Part shown: positions 44,460-52,742 of the stretch, one piece after another | Position numbering within the stretch: position 1 is the first letter of the stretch | Layout of the letters: every line of letters starts with the position of its first letter | Source: JAGPDF01 sp052035735 | GTDB taxonomy: Bacteria; Acidobacteriota; Thermoanaerobaculia; Multivoradales; JAGPDF01 | Direction: 5' to 3' | NCBI GenBank assembly: GCA_052035735.1 | Contig: JBPOHI010000010.1 | Span: 6,861-70,860, forward strand | Length of the DNA stretch: 64,000 nucleotides | The notes under the pieces: model-generated | Seen by the model: only the letters and a program-made list of their open reading frames with translations | What the model was told of the DNA's origin: nothing | Databases searched by the model: none | Made by a program: the position numbers and the translations under genes

Positions 44460-45277
44460 GCGCGCGCGACCTCGTCCCTGCAGCCGAAGCCCGGGTACTC
44501 CCGTTCCGCCGCCCGTCGAGCGCCGTGCGTGTGCGCCGGCGCAGTCCGTGGCTGGTGTTGGGGCGGCACTTCGCGCAGGCCCTGCTGCTCGTCGGCGCGC
44601 CGCTCGGACTCGGTTTCTGGCTGTTCTCGTCGCCGACCTTTGCGCTCTCCCGTCTCGGTGTCGAAGGCAACCAGTTCGTCGAACGCGCCTGGGTCGATCG
44701 CACGCTGTCGCCACTCCTGGGGGAGAACCTCCTGTCGTTGCCTTTGCCGCTGGTCGAGGAGATGCTCGCGGCCAATCCCTGGGTGGAAGGCGTCGCGATC
44801 GAGAAGCGCCTGCCGAACGAGCTGCGGGTGGCGATCGTCGAGCGGCGGCCCGCTGCCCTGCTGCGCGACGGCCAGCGACTGATCTACCTCGACGGTGAGG
44901 GGAATCCGATCGCCGCCTTCGATCCCGGGCAGGATCCGCGGCGGGATCCGCTGGGCGGGGCGCGCGACCTCCTGCTCATCTCGATCTCGCCGGCAACCGG
45001 GGCAGCGCCGGCGGGGGCGTTCGATCTCGCCCGCGAGCTCGCGAATACCGCTCCGGAGTGGGCCGCGACGCTCTCGGAGATCGAGGTGCTGGGAGAGGGC
45101 GACTTCCGTCTCTATCTCGGCGCGCTGGCGTTTCCGCTGCTGGTTCGCGCCGGTACCCTCAAGGAACGGACGGCAGAGCTGGCGAAGCTCCTGCCGCAGC
45201 TGGACAAGCGCTACCCGAAGCTCGCATTCATCGATCTCCGATTCGATCGTCGGATCATTTTTCAACCCGCACTCTAA
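44456..45277 (+). CDS. ftsQ: Cell division protein FtsQ
   Basis: 273 residues from GTG 44456. Cytoplasmic basic N-terminus, one membrane helix (FAQALLLVGAPLGLGFWLF), POTRA domain (LSRLGVEGNQFVERAWVDRT to VAIEKRLPNELRVAIVERRP) and the FtsQ beta domain. It connects FtsL/FtsB with the divisome. An upstream in-frame extension runs through murC and is rejected because the GTG gives the expected topology. ftsA follows 16 bp downstream. Confidence 0.92.
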   Translation: MSARDLVPAAEARVLPFRRPSSAVRVRRRSPWLVLGRHFAQALLLVGAPLGLGFWLFSSPTFALSRLGVEGNQFVERAWVDRTLSPLLGENLLSLPLPLVEEMLAANPWVEGVAIEKRLPNELRVAIVERRPAALLRDGQRLIYLDGEGNPIAAFDPGQDPRRDPLGGARDLLLISISPATGAAPAGAFDLARELANTAPEWAATLSEIEVLGEGDFRLYLGALAFPLLVRAGTLKERTAELAKLLPQLDKRYPKLAFIDLRFDRRIIFQPAL

Positions 45278-45293
45278 GAGAGGGTAGAGGGTC

Positions 45294-46532
45294 ATGGCCA
45301 AGGCAGAACAGTACGTCGTAGGGATCGACATCGGCTCTTCCAAAGTCGCGGTGCTCATCGGGCAGCGCGACGGAAAAGGGGCGCTCGAGGTCGCTGGCCG
45401 GGGGACGGCTCCGAACCGCGGTACCCGGCGCGGCAACATCGTCAATGTCGAGGCGGCCGTCGAAGCGCTCAAGGCCGCGAGCGAGGAGGCCGAGGTCATG
45501 GCCGGGGTCGAAATCTCGCGCGCCTACGTCGGAGTCGCCGGGGCCGACGTGCGCTGCGTCAACGCGCGCGGCATGGTCTCGGTGGCGCGCAAGGATCGGG
45601 AGATCGGGAAGCCCGACATCCAGCGTGCCCTCGGTGCGGCGCAGTCGGCGGCGCTGCCGTCCGACCGCGAGATCCTGCACGCCATCGCCCAGGAGTTCGT
45701 GGTCGACGAGCAGGGCGGGATCAGCGATCCTCTGGGCATGCTCGGCAGCCGCCTCGAAGTCCAGGTTCATCTGGTCACCGGCCAGGTGGCGCGCTCGAAG
45801 ACCCTGCTCACCTGCGTCAACCGCGCCGGTATCGAAGTCGCGGAGATGGTCTTCGAGCCGCTCGCGACCGCCGAGGCGGTGCTGACCCCCGACGAGCGCG
45901 ATTTGGGCGCCCTGCTCATCGACATCGGCGCCGGGACGACCGGCTACGCGCTGTTCTCCGAGGGCGAGGTGCAGCACTCGGCGGTCCTGCCGATCGGCGC
46001 CGGACACTTCACGAACGACCTCGCTATGGTCCTGCGCACGCCGTATGCGGAGGCGGAGCGCATCAAGATCCGCGAAGGCTGCTGCCTGCTCTCGATGGTG
46101 CAGGACGAGGAAGGGGTTTCGGTGCCGGCCGTGGCCGGCGGCTCGCCGCGCGTCGTGCCGAAGCGCGAGATCTGCGAGATTCTGCAGCCGCGTGCCGAAG
46201 AGCTGGTCTCGCTGGTGCGCGAGGACCTGGGAAAGAACGGCTGGGATGGCCAGCTGCGCGGCGGCATCGTGCTGACCGGCGGTGGCGCCCAGCTCGATGG
46301 CCTCCTCGAGCTTTCCGGTCAGGCCTTCAATGCCAGCGTCCGCTACGGTCTGCCGCACGGTCTCGGAGGTCTCGTCGACGTCATCAACTCGCCCGGCTGG
46401 TCGACTGCCGCGGGCCTTCTGCACTACGCCATCGCCGCCGAGCAGAACCACGACCGCCGTCCGCGGCGCGGTGGTTTCTCGGTGCGTGGAGTGATGGGAA
46501 GCCTGCGCAGCGTCTTCTCCGACCTGCTCTGA
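45294..46532 (+). CDS. ftsA: Cell division protein FtsA
   Basis: 412 residues, actin-like fold. GIDIGSSKVAVLIGQ is phosphate 1, LLIDIGAGTTGYALFSEG phosphate 2, GIVLTGGGAQLDGLLEL the adenosine motif. The C-terminal stretch RGVMGSLRSVFSDLL is a probable amphipathic membrane-targeting helix. FtsA tethers FtsZ to the membrane. AGAGGGTAGAGGGTC ribosome binding site before ATG. Confidence 0.95.
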   Translation: MAKAEQYVVGIDIGSSKVAVLIGQRDGKGALEVAGRGTAPNRGTRRGNIVNVEAAVEALKAASEEAEVMAGVEISRAYVGVAGADVRCVNARGMVSVARKDREIGKPDIQRALGAAQSAALPSDREILHAIAQEFVVDEQGGISDPLGMLGSRLEVQVHLVTGQVARSKTLLTCVNRAGIEVAEMVFEPLATAEAVLTPDERDLGALLIDIGAGTTGYALFSEGEVQHSAVLPIGAGHFTNDLAMVLRTPYAEAERIKIREGCCLLSMVQDEEGVSVPAVAGGSPRVVPKREICEILQPRAEELVSLVREDLGKNGWDGQLRGGIVLTGGGAQLDGLLELSGQAFNASVRYGLPHGLGGLVDVINSPGWSTAAGLLHYAIAAEQNHDRRPRRGGFSVRGVMGSLRSVFSDLL

Positions 46533-46565
46533 ACGTAACCGTATATCTGGATAGGGAGAACGCTC

Positions 46566-47849
46566 ATGATTCTGTTCGATGACCGGGAAGAGGCACGAAG
46601 GGTCTCGATGACGATGCTCGACGCCGACATGGTGCCGGCGCGAATCAAGGTGATCGGCGTCGGCGGCGGCGGGGGCAATGCCGTCAACCGGATGATCGCT
46701 TCCAATCTGCGCGGCATCGAGTTCATCGCCGGCAACACCGATCTGCAGGCGCTCGCCAAGTGCAAGGCGCCGTCGAAGCTCCAGCTCGGCCGCGAGATCA
46801 CCCGCGGACTCGGCGCCGGAGCTGACCCGGAGGTGGGACGGAAGGCCGCGCTCGAAGACACCGAGCGCATCCTCGAGATGCTCGATGGCGCCGACATGAT
46901 CTTCCTCACCGCAGGTATGGGCGGTGGGACCGGCACCGGCGCGCTGCCGATCCTGGCCTCGCTCGCCGCCGAGATCGGCGCGCTGACCGTCGCGGTGGTG
47001 ACCAAGCCGTTCGGCTTCGAGGGTCGCCGGCGGATGCAGATCGCCGAGCGCGGCATCGAGGAGCTGCGCGACTCGGTGGACACCCTGATCACCATTCCGA
47101 ACGAGCGCCTGCTGTCGTTCGTCGAGCGCGGAACGCCGCTGGCGGAGGCCTTCCGTATCGCCGACGACGTGCTGCGCCAGGCGGTGCAGGGGATCTCCGA
47201 CCTCATCACCGTTCCCGGCGAGGTCAACGTGGACTTCGCCGACGTGCGGGCGATCATGTCCGGCATGGGCATGGCGCTCATGGGCACCGGCATCGCCAAG
47301 GGCGAGAATCGCGCCCTCGAAGCGTCGCAGCGGGCGATCAGCTCGCCGCTGCTCGAAGAGACCTCGATCGAAGGGGCGAAAGGCGTCCTGATCAACGTCT
47401 CCGGCGGCCGCGATCTCACGCTGCACGAAGTCGCCGAAGCAGCCCGCATCATCCAGGGGGCGGTCGATCCCGACGCCAACATCATCACCGGCATGGTGAT
47501 CGACGAGAGCCTGGATGAAGAGATGAAGGTCACGGTGATCGCCACCGGCTTCCGCTACGCCGGAGAGACCGCCGAGCGGGCAGCGGCGAGCGCCGCGATG
47601 CCGCTGCGTCCGCTGGCCGGCAGCGGCGCCCAGCCGGTCGGGCCGCGCTATGCCGCGTCGGTGGGCGGCGGCGGGAGCCGGCCGGCGGCGGCCGAGCCCA
47701 AGCGCGACGAGGCGACGACCGAGATCCCCTTTTACCGCAAGGTTCTGGCGCAGGGCTCGCGCGGTGACGATCCGGGCGGCTTCGGCCCGAACTGGTCGAA
47801 TGTCGACGACTACGACATCCCGACCGTGCTGCGCAAGCAGATGGACTGA
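46566..47849 (+). CDS. ftsZ: Cell division protein FtsZ
   Basis: 427 residues. Tubulin-like GTPase with IKVIGVGGGGGNAVNRMI, the signature MGGGTGTGALPILA, and a synergy loop around NVDFADVRAIMSGMG. A variable linker from about residue 335 leads to the C-terminal peptide DDYDIPTVLRKQMD that binds FtsA and other partners. Ribosome binding site AGGGAG before ATG. The 33-bp gap after ftsA holds an unusually AT-rich run (CCGTATATCTGGAT), which could be part of an extra ftsZ promoter, but no good -35 is seen. Last gene of the dcw operon. Confidence 0.96.
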   Translation: MILFDDREEARRVSMTMLDADMVPARIKVIGVGGGGGNAVNRMIASNLRGIEFIAGNTDLQALAKCKAPSKLQLGREITRGLGAGADPEVGRKAALEDTERILEMLDGADMIFLTAGMGGGTGTGALPILASLAAEIGALTVAVVTKPFGFEGRRRMQIAERGIEELRDSVDTLITIPNERLLSFVERGTPLAEAFRIADDVLRQAVQGISDLITVPGEVNVDFADVRAIMSGMGMALMGTGIAKGENRALEASQRAISSPLLEETSIEGAKGVLINVSGGRDLTLHEVAEAARIIQGAVDPDANIITGMVIDESLDEEMKVTVIATGFRYAGETAERAAASAAMPLRPLAGSGAQPVGPRYAASVGGGGSRPAAAEPKRDEATTEIPFYRKVLAQGSRGDDPGGFGPNWSNVDDYDIPTVLRKQMD

Positions 47850-47863
47850 GACTGACGGCAGGT

Positions 47864-47895
47864 ACCGGCCGGAGCATGCGTTAGGCTCGGCCGGT
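47864..47895 (+). repeat. Inverted repeat after ftsZ overlapping the next start codon
   Basis: ACCGGCCG (47864-47871) and CGGCCGGT (47888-47895) form a perfect 8-bp stem with a 16-base loop, 14 bases after the ftsZ stop. The right arm includes two bases of the GTG start (47894-47896) of the VanZ-like gene. It could end dcw transcripts or sequester the VanZ-like start; no U-run follows. Confidence 0.35.
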
Positions 47896-48466
47896 GACCC
47901 TGATCCGCAGCGTTCGTGAACGGCGGCTCTGGCTCGCCGTCGCGATCGCGGTGACTTTGCTGCTCGCTGCGCTCTACCCGCTGCAGTTCGTTCTCGATGC
48001 GCTACGGGCGCGAAACCTCCTGCGCCTGACGATCGCCGGGCTCTTCCTGTTCTCGGCCTGCGCCGCGGCGGTCGCCCTTGCGCGCCGCCGGGCCCCGCTC
48101 GCCGCCTGGCTCGCGGGAGCGGCGGCGGCCGCGGTCTACGCCGTTGCGGCGCTCGCCATGGAGGTGCCGCAGGAGCGGCTCCACCTCGTCGAATACGGCG
48201 CCTTGGCGCTGCTGTTGCGGGCTGCCGTCGCCGAGAGCCGCCGCGGTCGCGCGCCGGCCTGGGTCACCGACGCCTGGACTCTCGCCGGAGCGACGGCGAT
48301 CGGCTGGCTCGACGAGGGCGTCCAGGGCATTCTTCCCAACCGGATGTACGATCTCAGGGACGTCGGCTTCAATGCCTTCGCCGCAGCGCTGGCCCTGGCC
48401 GCCGCGGCGGCGATGCGTGCCGCGATGGCCGGCGCCGGGCACGAGCGGGAGACCACCCGACGATGA
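47894..48466 (+). CDS. VanZ-like membrane protein
   Basis: 190 residues, four or five helices. HLVEYGALALLLRAAVAES and GWLDEGVQGILPNRMYDLRD then VGFNAFAAALAL match the VanZ-like family core (E at the helix start, D-E-x-x-Q and N-x-x-G/A). VanZ-like proteins are membrane proteins with a role in glycopeptide tolerance in some Firmicutes; function elsewhere is unclear. GTG start; stop overlaps the next gene by four bases. Confidence 0.78.
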   Translation: MTLIRSVRERRLWLAVAIAVTLLLAALYPLQFVLDALRARNLLRLTIAGLFLFSACAAAVALARRRAPLAAWLAGAAAAAVYAVAALAMEVPQERLHLVEYGALALLLRAAVAESRRGRAPAWVTDAWTLAGATAIGWLDEGVQGILPNRMYDLRDVGFNAFAAALALAAAAAMRAAMAGAGHERETTRR

Positions 48467-49764
48467 CTTCCGAGCTGCAGGGCCTTCTCCTCGATCTCGC
48501 CGTCGCGGCGTTGGGCGGGCTCGCGGTCGGCGTCGAGCGCGAGTGGTCGGCGCGCCGGCCCGGCGAGCCGCCGCGCTTCGGCGGAGTGCGGACGTTCCTG
48601 CTGCTCGGCCTCACCGGGGGGCTCGCCGCGGTCCTCTTCCGCACCGTGGATCCACGCCTCGGCCTGCTCCTGCTCGCGGGCGGCCTGGCGCTGGTCCTCG
48701 TCGCCTATCTGGTGTCGGCCTGGCGCGGCACCATCGACGCCACCTCGGAGGTCGCCGGCTTGCTCGTGCTGGGCGCCGGCACGGCCGCGGGATTCGGCAT
48801 GCTCACCGTCGCGAGCGCCGTGGCCGCGGGCACGGCCCTCGTCCTGGTGGAGAAGGGGCGCATGCATGCTGCGGTAGCTCGTCTCGAATCGAGCGGCCTC
48901 GAAGCCGGCGCGCGCTTCGCCGTTCTGGCCCTCGTCGTGCTGCCGATCCTCCCGGCCGGTCCGATCGAGAAACTGGGGGGCCTCGAGCCGCAGAAGCTCT
49001 GGGGCATCGTGCTCATCTTCGCCGGCCTGTCGTTCGCCGGATACATCGCGCTACGACTCGCCGGGCCGGAGCGCGGCTACAGCGTGGCCGGCTTCCTCGG
49101 CGGCCTGGTGTCCTCGACCGCGGTGACCTTCAATTTCGCGCGCGAGAGCCGCCGCGATCCGGCCGACACGGTCGCTTCGAAGGCGCTCGCTCTCGGCGTG
49201 GTCGCCGCATGCGCCGTGCTCCCCCTGCGCGTCGGCCTGGTCGCCGCCGCCCTCTTCCAGCCGGTGGCGCGAGCGCTCGTTCCGGCACTCATCCTGCCGC
49301 TCGCCGTCGGCGTCGTCGTAGTTGCCTTCGCCTGGTTCCGCAAGCCGCAGGGCGGCGGCACGCCGCAGTCGCCCGACAACCCGCTGCGTCTCGGGTCGGC
49401 CATCCAGATGGCCGTGCTCTTCCAGATCGTTCTCTGGGTGCTCTCGGCGCTGCGCGAGCGGCTCGGAGCGAGCGGCCTGCTTGCCAGCTCGGCGGTCCTC
49501 GGCCTGACCGATGTGGATGCCCTCACCTTCTCCCTGATCGAGTTGGCCCGCCGGACCGGCGCGGTCGCCGTCGAAGGCGCCCCGGTGGTGGGCAGCATCT
49601 CCCCCGAGGCGGCGGCGCGCGGTCTGGTGATCGGCATGCTCGCCAATACGATGTTCAAGGCGACGGTGGCGACGGCACTTGGCGCGAACGGCTTCCGCTT
49701 GCGAGTGGTCGCGGCACTAGGCCTTTTCGGCGCCGGCCTCGCTCTAGGCCTGCTGTGGATCTGA
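48463..49764 (+). CDS. MgtC/SapB and DUF4010 domain membrane protein
   Basis: 433 residues, about twelve helices. N-terminal MgtC/SapB-like domain (AALGGLAVGVEREWSARRPG, FGGVRTFLLLGLTGGLAAVL) and C-terminal DUF4010 (SAVLGLTDVDALTFSLIELA, VIGMLANTMFKATVATALG). MgtC proteins affect magnesium homeostasis and intramacrophage survival in pathogens; the DUF4010 fusion is widespread with no firm function. Overlaps the VanZ-like gene (ATGA), so cotranscribed; convergent with the small gene at 49774. Confidence 0.85.
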   Translation: MTSELQGLLLDLAVAALGGLAVGVEREWSARRPGEPPRFGGVRTFLLLGLTGGLAAVLFRTVDPRLGLLLLAGGLALVLVAYLVSAWRGTIDATSEVAGLLVLGAGTAAGFGMLTVASAVAAGTALVLVEKGRMHAAVARLESSGLEAGARFAVLALVVLPILPAGPIEKLGGLEPQKLWGIVLIFAGLSFAGYIALRLAGPERGYSVAGFLGGLVSSTAVTFNFARESRRDPADTVASKALALGVVAACAVLPLRVGLVAAALFQPVARALVPALILPLAVGVVVVAFAWFRKPQGGGTPQSPDNPLRLGSAIQMAVLFQIVLWVLSALRERLGASGLLASSAVLGLTDVDALTFSLIELARRTGAVAVEGAPVVGSISPEAAARGLVIGMLANTMFKATVATALGANGFRLRVVAALGLFGAGLALGLLWI

Positions 49765-49773
49765 AGCGGCAGG

Positions 49774-49965
49774 CTACTCGTCGACGAGGGTGAACGCGAC
49801 GAAGCCGGCGCTCGTCGACTGGCGCTGGACGAGGTTCGGAAACTGGCGAGTTGCCGAGAGGTCGTTGATCCGCTCGAGCAGTCGCTCGACGCGGGCGTCG
49901 CGCAGCTCGCGTAGCCGGCGATTGTCGCGTCCCGAAGTGGGAATTTCGAGCTCGACGAAGGTCAA
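49774..49965 (-). CDS. Small 63-residue protein coupled to the nucleotidyltransferase
   Basis: Not recognised. TTG start at 49963-49965 lies one base after the stop of the nucleotidyltransferase gene and follows GAGGAG at ideal spacing, so it is translationally coupled. The product is charged with a predicted helix (DNRRLRELRDARVERLLERI), then a short tail ending AGFVAFTLVDE; no signal peptide, no metal motif. A longer ATG-started frame from 50019 would overlap the upstream gene by 53 bp and is less likely. Could be a partner or antitoxin-like regulator of the nucleotidyltransferase, or a structural appendage; unproven. Confidence 0.55.
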   Translation of the reverse strand: MTFVELEIPTSGRDNRRLRELRDARVERLLERINDLSATRQFPNLVQRQSTSAGFVAFTLVDE

Positions 49966-49966
49966 C

Positions 49967-50497
49967 TCAGAGCTCCTCGATGAGTCGTTCGTAGGTCGCG
50001 AGACGTCCATGGCGCGCAAACGATTGTCGCACGGAGTCGCGATCGACTCCGGGCAGCCTGAGCAAGAACCGCAGATCGGCGAGGTCCTGCGCCTCGCGGG
50101 CGGGGTCGTTCGCCAGAGCGAGGATCTTCATGGCGGCGAGGTGTTCCGGCGAGACTACCGACACCGCTGACCCGCCGGGGCCGGGAAGGAATCGCATGGC
50201 GGCAAAGACGCGCTCGGCGGTGGCGCCGGCGACGTAGAGGAAATCGACCCTCCCCAGCGCCGGATCCGTACTCAGATGGTTCGAGTATCCCGGCGAGCGG
50301 TGCAACGTCTGGTAGCCCTGCCCTTCGAGGAACTGCACGAGCTCGGCCTGTGCCGCGGCGTCGGTCACCAGATCCAGGTCTAGAGTCGTCCGCGCCAGAC
50401 CGTATGCCGCCATGGCAACACCGCCGACCAGGGCCTGCCGGTATCCCCGCGACGCGAGAAAGGCCCGAACAGACTCCAGTGTCGCAGCGAAGTCCAT
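49967..50497 (-). CDS. Nucleotidyltransferase-fold protein (AbiEii/MenT-like)
   Basis: 176 residues. ALVGGVAMAAYGLARTTLDL followed by DLVTD is the minimal nucleotidyltransferase signature (GG-x-A ... R-T-T-x-D-x-D), and VSPEHLAAMKILALANDPAR then DLADLRFLL is the C-terminal KD-x-x-D-like helix of the AbiEii/DUF6036 group. Family members transfer nucleotides to tRNA or proteins as toxins, or act as antibiotic nucleotidyltransferases. It has no upstream antitoxin gene of AbiEi type; its only companion is the 63-residue gene downstream. Nine bp separate it from the GNAT gene. Confidence 0.75.
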   Translation of the reverse strand: MDFAATLESVRAFLASRGYRQALVGGVAMAAYGLARTTLDLDLVTDAAAQAELVQFLEGQGYQTLHRSPGYSNHLSTDPALGRVDFLYVAGATAERVFAAMRFLPGPGGSAVSVVSPEHLAAMKILALANDPAREAQDLADLRFLLRLPGVDRDSVRQSFARHGRLATYERLIEEL

Positions 50498-50506
50498 TCG
50501 GCGATC

Positions 50507-51040
50507 CTAGTCCTTCCCGGACGGCGCCGGCGGCCGGACGAGAAGCAGATAGACCCCCTTGTCCTCGGCGAGGGCAAAGCCGTAGCGCTCGTAGAGGCGT
50601 CGGGCGCCGGCGTTGAATACCTCGACGTGGATCGAGAGGGAGCGCTCCGCTCGATCGGCGTCACGGGCGAGGTCGCTCAGGATCCGGCTTCCGAGACCCC
50701 AGCCGCGATAGGCAGGCAGGAGAGCAAGGTCGACGATCCGCGTGTCGGTTGCGCCGTGGCGAAGGTAAAGCCGTCCGACCCGGTTGGCGGAGAGCTCGAT
50801 GACCGAGAAGATGCCGTCGGGATAGGCGCGGCGGTACTCGTGGTCCTGCGCCTCGAACTGCTGCCAGAGGAAGGCGCGCTTCTGTTCGTCGGACCACGGT
50901 ACCTGGGCGAGCTCTTCGGTACGCGTCGCCGCGTAGACTTCGAAGAGGAACTCCCGGTCTTCGCTACCCGCCGGCCGAAGGGTGACTTCGCCCACGGCGG
51001 GAAGCGAACTCTCCGGCGGTGCACCCGCCGACGGGCTCAT
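50507..51040 (-). CDS. GNAT-family N-acetyltransferase
   Basis: 177 residues. VDLALLPAYRGWGLGSRILS holds the acetyl-CoA pyrophosphate loop (R-G-x-G-x-G/S), and the C-terminal VEVFNAGARRLYERYGFALA is the standard GNAT ending. Overlaps the Tat-signal gene by four bases, making it the last member of the collar operon. GNAT enzymes acetylate amines of proteins, sugars or antibiotics; linkage to tail-collar genes suggests modification of an operon product or a bound ligand (inference). Confidence 0.85.
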   Translation of the reverse strand: MSPSAGAPPESSLPAVGEVTLRPAGSEDREFLFEVYAATRTEELAQVPWSDEQKRAFLWQQFEAQDHEYRRAYPDGIFSVIELSANRVGRLYLRHGATDTRIVDLALLPAYRGWGLGSRILSDLARDADRAERSLSIHVEVFNAGARRLYERYGFALAEDKGVYLLLVRPPAPSGKD

Positions 51041-51855
51041 CCGGGGAGGCGAATGCCGATCGCGACCGAGTCGAGACCGTCACGGCGGCGCAGCTGGTCG
51101 AGCGTCCCGCTCCACGGCCGGTCCCAGACGCCGGCGCCGCAGGCGAGCAGGTAGAGACCCTGCTGGAGCTTCGGCCGGCCGACGATATTGTCGACGGTGA
51201 AGTTGGCCGTGCGCTCGACGATGGCCGGCTTGGTGGAGGGTTTGGGCAGCGCCGGCCCGCGCAGCTGGCCTTTGGGCGAGGGGTTGCGCAGCTCGAGGCC
51301 GACACGCAGCGCACCGTCGACGCCGGTGGGCAGGATCGGGCGAACCTTTGCTGCCTCGGTGGGCTGCGGGTCCATCCGCGCGCTCCAGGCGAGGAACGGC
51401 ACCGGGTCGGGGCCGAAGATCATCTCGGGAGCCGCCGGCATCGAGGCGAACATGTAGAGCGTCTTCCAGGCGGCGGCGCCGGGGCGCGGCAGGCGCGGAA
51501 AGAGGCCATGGACGGTGAGCTCGACCTCGGTGCCGGCGAGCTGGGAGCCCACGGTCATGCTCTCGGCCGGGACGATCTCGATCGGGAAGCCCATCGGCGA
51601 GGCGTCGCCGTACTCCCACGGCAGATCGAGCCGGTTCTGCCACCACTCGTCGCTGCCGACGACGTAGCCGACGGAGATCGGCTCGCCGGTGAGCAGGTCC
51701 ACCCCGAGAGCGGAATGCTCGGCGAAGATCGCGGCGGAAGCGCTCGAGCCGGTGAACGTGGTGGCGGCTGCCGTCGCCGCGCCGAGGGCGAGGAAGTCGC
51801 GCCGCCGCAAGCCCTGCGCGCTGCGTTCGGCATTCTGGGTATTCGGCTCGCTCAT
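51037..51855 (-). CDS. Tat-exported protein of unknown function
   Basis: 272 residues from ATG 51855. The twin-arginine signal LRRRDFLALGAATAAATTF lies at residues 16-34, followed by an alanine-rich cleavage region near SASAAIF, so the product is folded before export. The mature part has a WWQNRLDLPWEYG motif and a beta-rich remainder, unknown to me. The 99-residue longer frame upstream runs through the DUF6916 gene in another frame and is rejected. The gene lies 13 bp after the DUF6916 gene and is coupled to GNAT. Confidence 0.75.
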   Translation of the reverse strand: MSEPNTQNAERSAQGLRRRDFLALGAATAAATTFTGSSASAAIFAEHSALGVDLLTGEPISVGYVVGSDEWWQNRLDLPWEYGDASPMGFPIEIVPAESMTVGSQLAGTEVELTVHGLFPRLPRPGAAAWKTLYMFASMPAAPEMIFGPDPVPFLAWSARMDPQPTEAAKVRPILPTGVDGALRVGLELRNPSPKGQLRGPALPKPSTKPAIVERTANFTVDNIVGRPKLQQGLYLLACGAGVWDRPWSGTLDQLRRRDGLDSVAIGIRLPG

Positions 51856-51868
51856 CGCCCTCTCCTCG

Positions 51869-52201
51869 TCAAGTGAAAATCGCTTCGTAACGCATGCCCA
51901 GCTCGTCCGGGCCGATCGGAACCAGGAAGATCTCGAGCCGCCCGAGCTCCGCGTGCTCGAGGGCCAGGATCCCCTGCGGAAAGTACGCCTCGCGCGGCCC
52001 GCGGAAGATGAGGCGGAACGGCGCCCGGAAAGCTCTCGGAGGGGTCGTCTCGGCGGCGAGCGGCGCCGCCTCGACGAGCTCGAAGGTCTGCCCGGTCCGT
52101 CCGCCGCCGTCGCCCGGCGGCATCGCCGCGAAGCGCTCGCCGACCCGCCCAACGAAATGGGCGAGACCGACCTCCGCCAGCGCAGGTGCAGCCTCTCCCA
52201 T
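51869..52201 (-). CDS. Small DUF6916-like protein
   Basis: 110 residues. It has no signal peptide. TGQTFELVEAAPLAAETTPP followed by FRLIFRGPREAYFPQGILAL and IFLVPIGPDELGMRYEAIFT resembles the domain named DUF6916, in which a beta structure ends F-x-P-x-G. I recall this domain family as a neighbour of tail-collar genes, but cannot verify it here. Starts 6 bp after the third collar gene. Possibly a chaperone or adaptor for the collar proteins (inference). Confidence 0.65.
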   Translation of the reverse strand: MGEAAPALAEVGLAHFVGRVGERFAAMPPGDGGGRTGQTFELVEAAPLAAETTPPRAFRAPFRLIFRGPREAYFPQGILALEHAELGRLEIFLVPIGPDELGMRYEAIFT

Positions 52202-52207
52202 GCCGTC

Positions 52208-52732
52208 CTAGGTCCGCGGCGGGAAAACGCCCTGCAGGGCGATGTTGAAGTAGAAGGTCAAGTACGGCTGCATGTTGTTGTGCGGCTGATCGCCACCGGC
52301 GGGCGCGAGCGCCTGGTCCGAGAACGGCGTGAGCGCCTGATTCGTCGTCGACTGATAGGCATTGGCGTTCTGGGAGCGGGCCAGCGACCGGGCTGTGGAC
52401 GGAACCTGGAGATCGCCGAAATCGCTGTTCGCCCGTACAGTGTGGGCATGCGCCGGGATCTCCGACTCGAGGAGCGCCACGGTCTCTGCACCGCCGGTCT
52501 CCCCGAGGTCGTGGAGCGAGAGCCCGGGCCCCTGCCCCGGGTGCATCGGCGTCCGGCCCTGGAGGTCGGGCAGCGCGAAGTTCGACTTGCCATTGCCGCC
52601 GTAGGTCGTGCCGAGAAGAGAGAACAGCGCGGTGTTCTGCGACAGCGGCAGCAACTGACCATCGCACCAAGCCCAACCGCGCGGGGCGAAGTTGAACGGG
52701 AAAATTCGAATCTCCGCTACGAAGGGATCCAA
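52208..52732 (-). CDS. Phage-tail-collar domain protein, third copy
   Basis: 174 residues. FVAEIRIFPFNFAPRGWAWC, then DGQLLPLSQNTALFSLLGTT and FALPDLQGRTPMHPG define a Tail_Collar (MdpB-like) domain; the C-terminus ALQGVFPPRT parallels the other copies. Start is TTG 52730-52732, preceded by GAGGAGG; the upstream ATG frame overlaps the second copy and gives unrelated residues. No signal peptide. Collar domains form the distal tip of phage short tail fibres; bacterial stand-alone versions have no established function. Confidence 0.85.
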   Translation of the reverse strand: MDPFVAEIRIFPFNFAPRGWAWCDGQLLPLSQNTALFSLLGTTYGGNGKSNFALPDLQGRTPMHPGQGPGLSLHDLGETGGAETVALLESEIPAHAHTVRANSDFGDLQVPSTARSLARSQNANAYQSTTNQALTPFSDQALAPAGGDQPHNNMQPYLTFYFNIALQGVFPPRT

Positions 52733-52742
52733 GGGCGCCTCC

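Noticed and set aside
49777..49788. 12-bp palindrome CTCGTCGACGAG as an operator
   Set aside because: It lies in the coding end of the small gene and is of a type expected by chance in GC-rich DNA.
51856..52152. N-terminal extension of the Tat-signal protein
   Set aside because: This extension is arginine/serine-rich, lies in another frame of the DUF6916-like gene and would bury the Tat signal.
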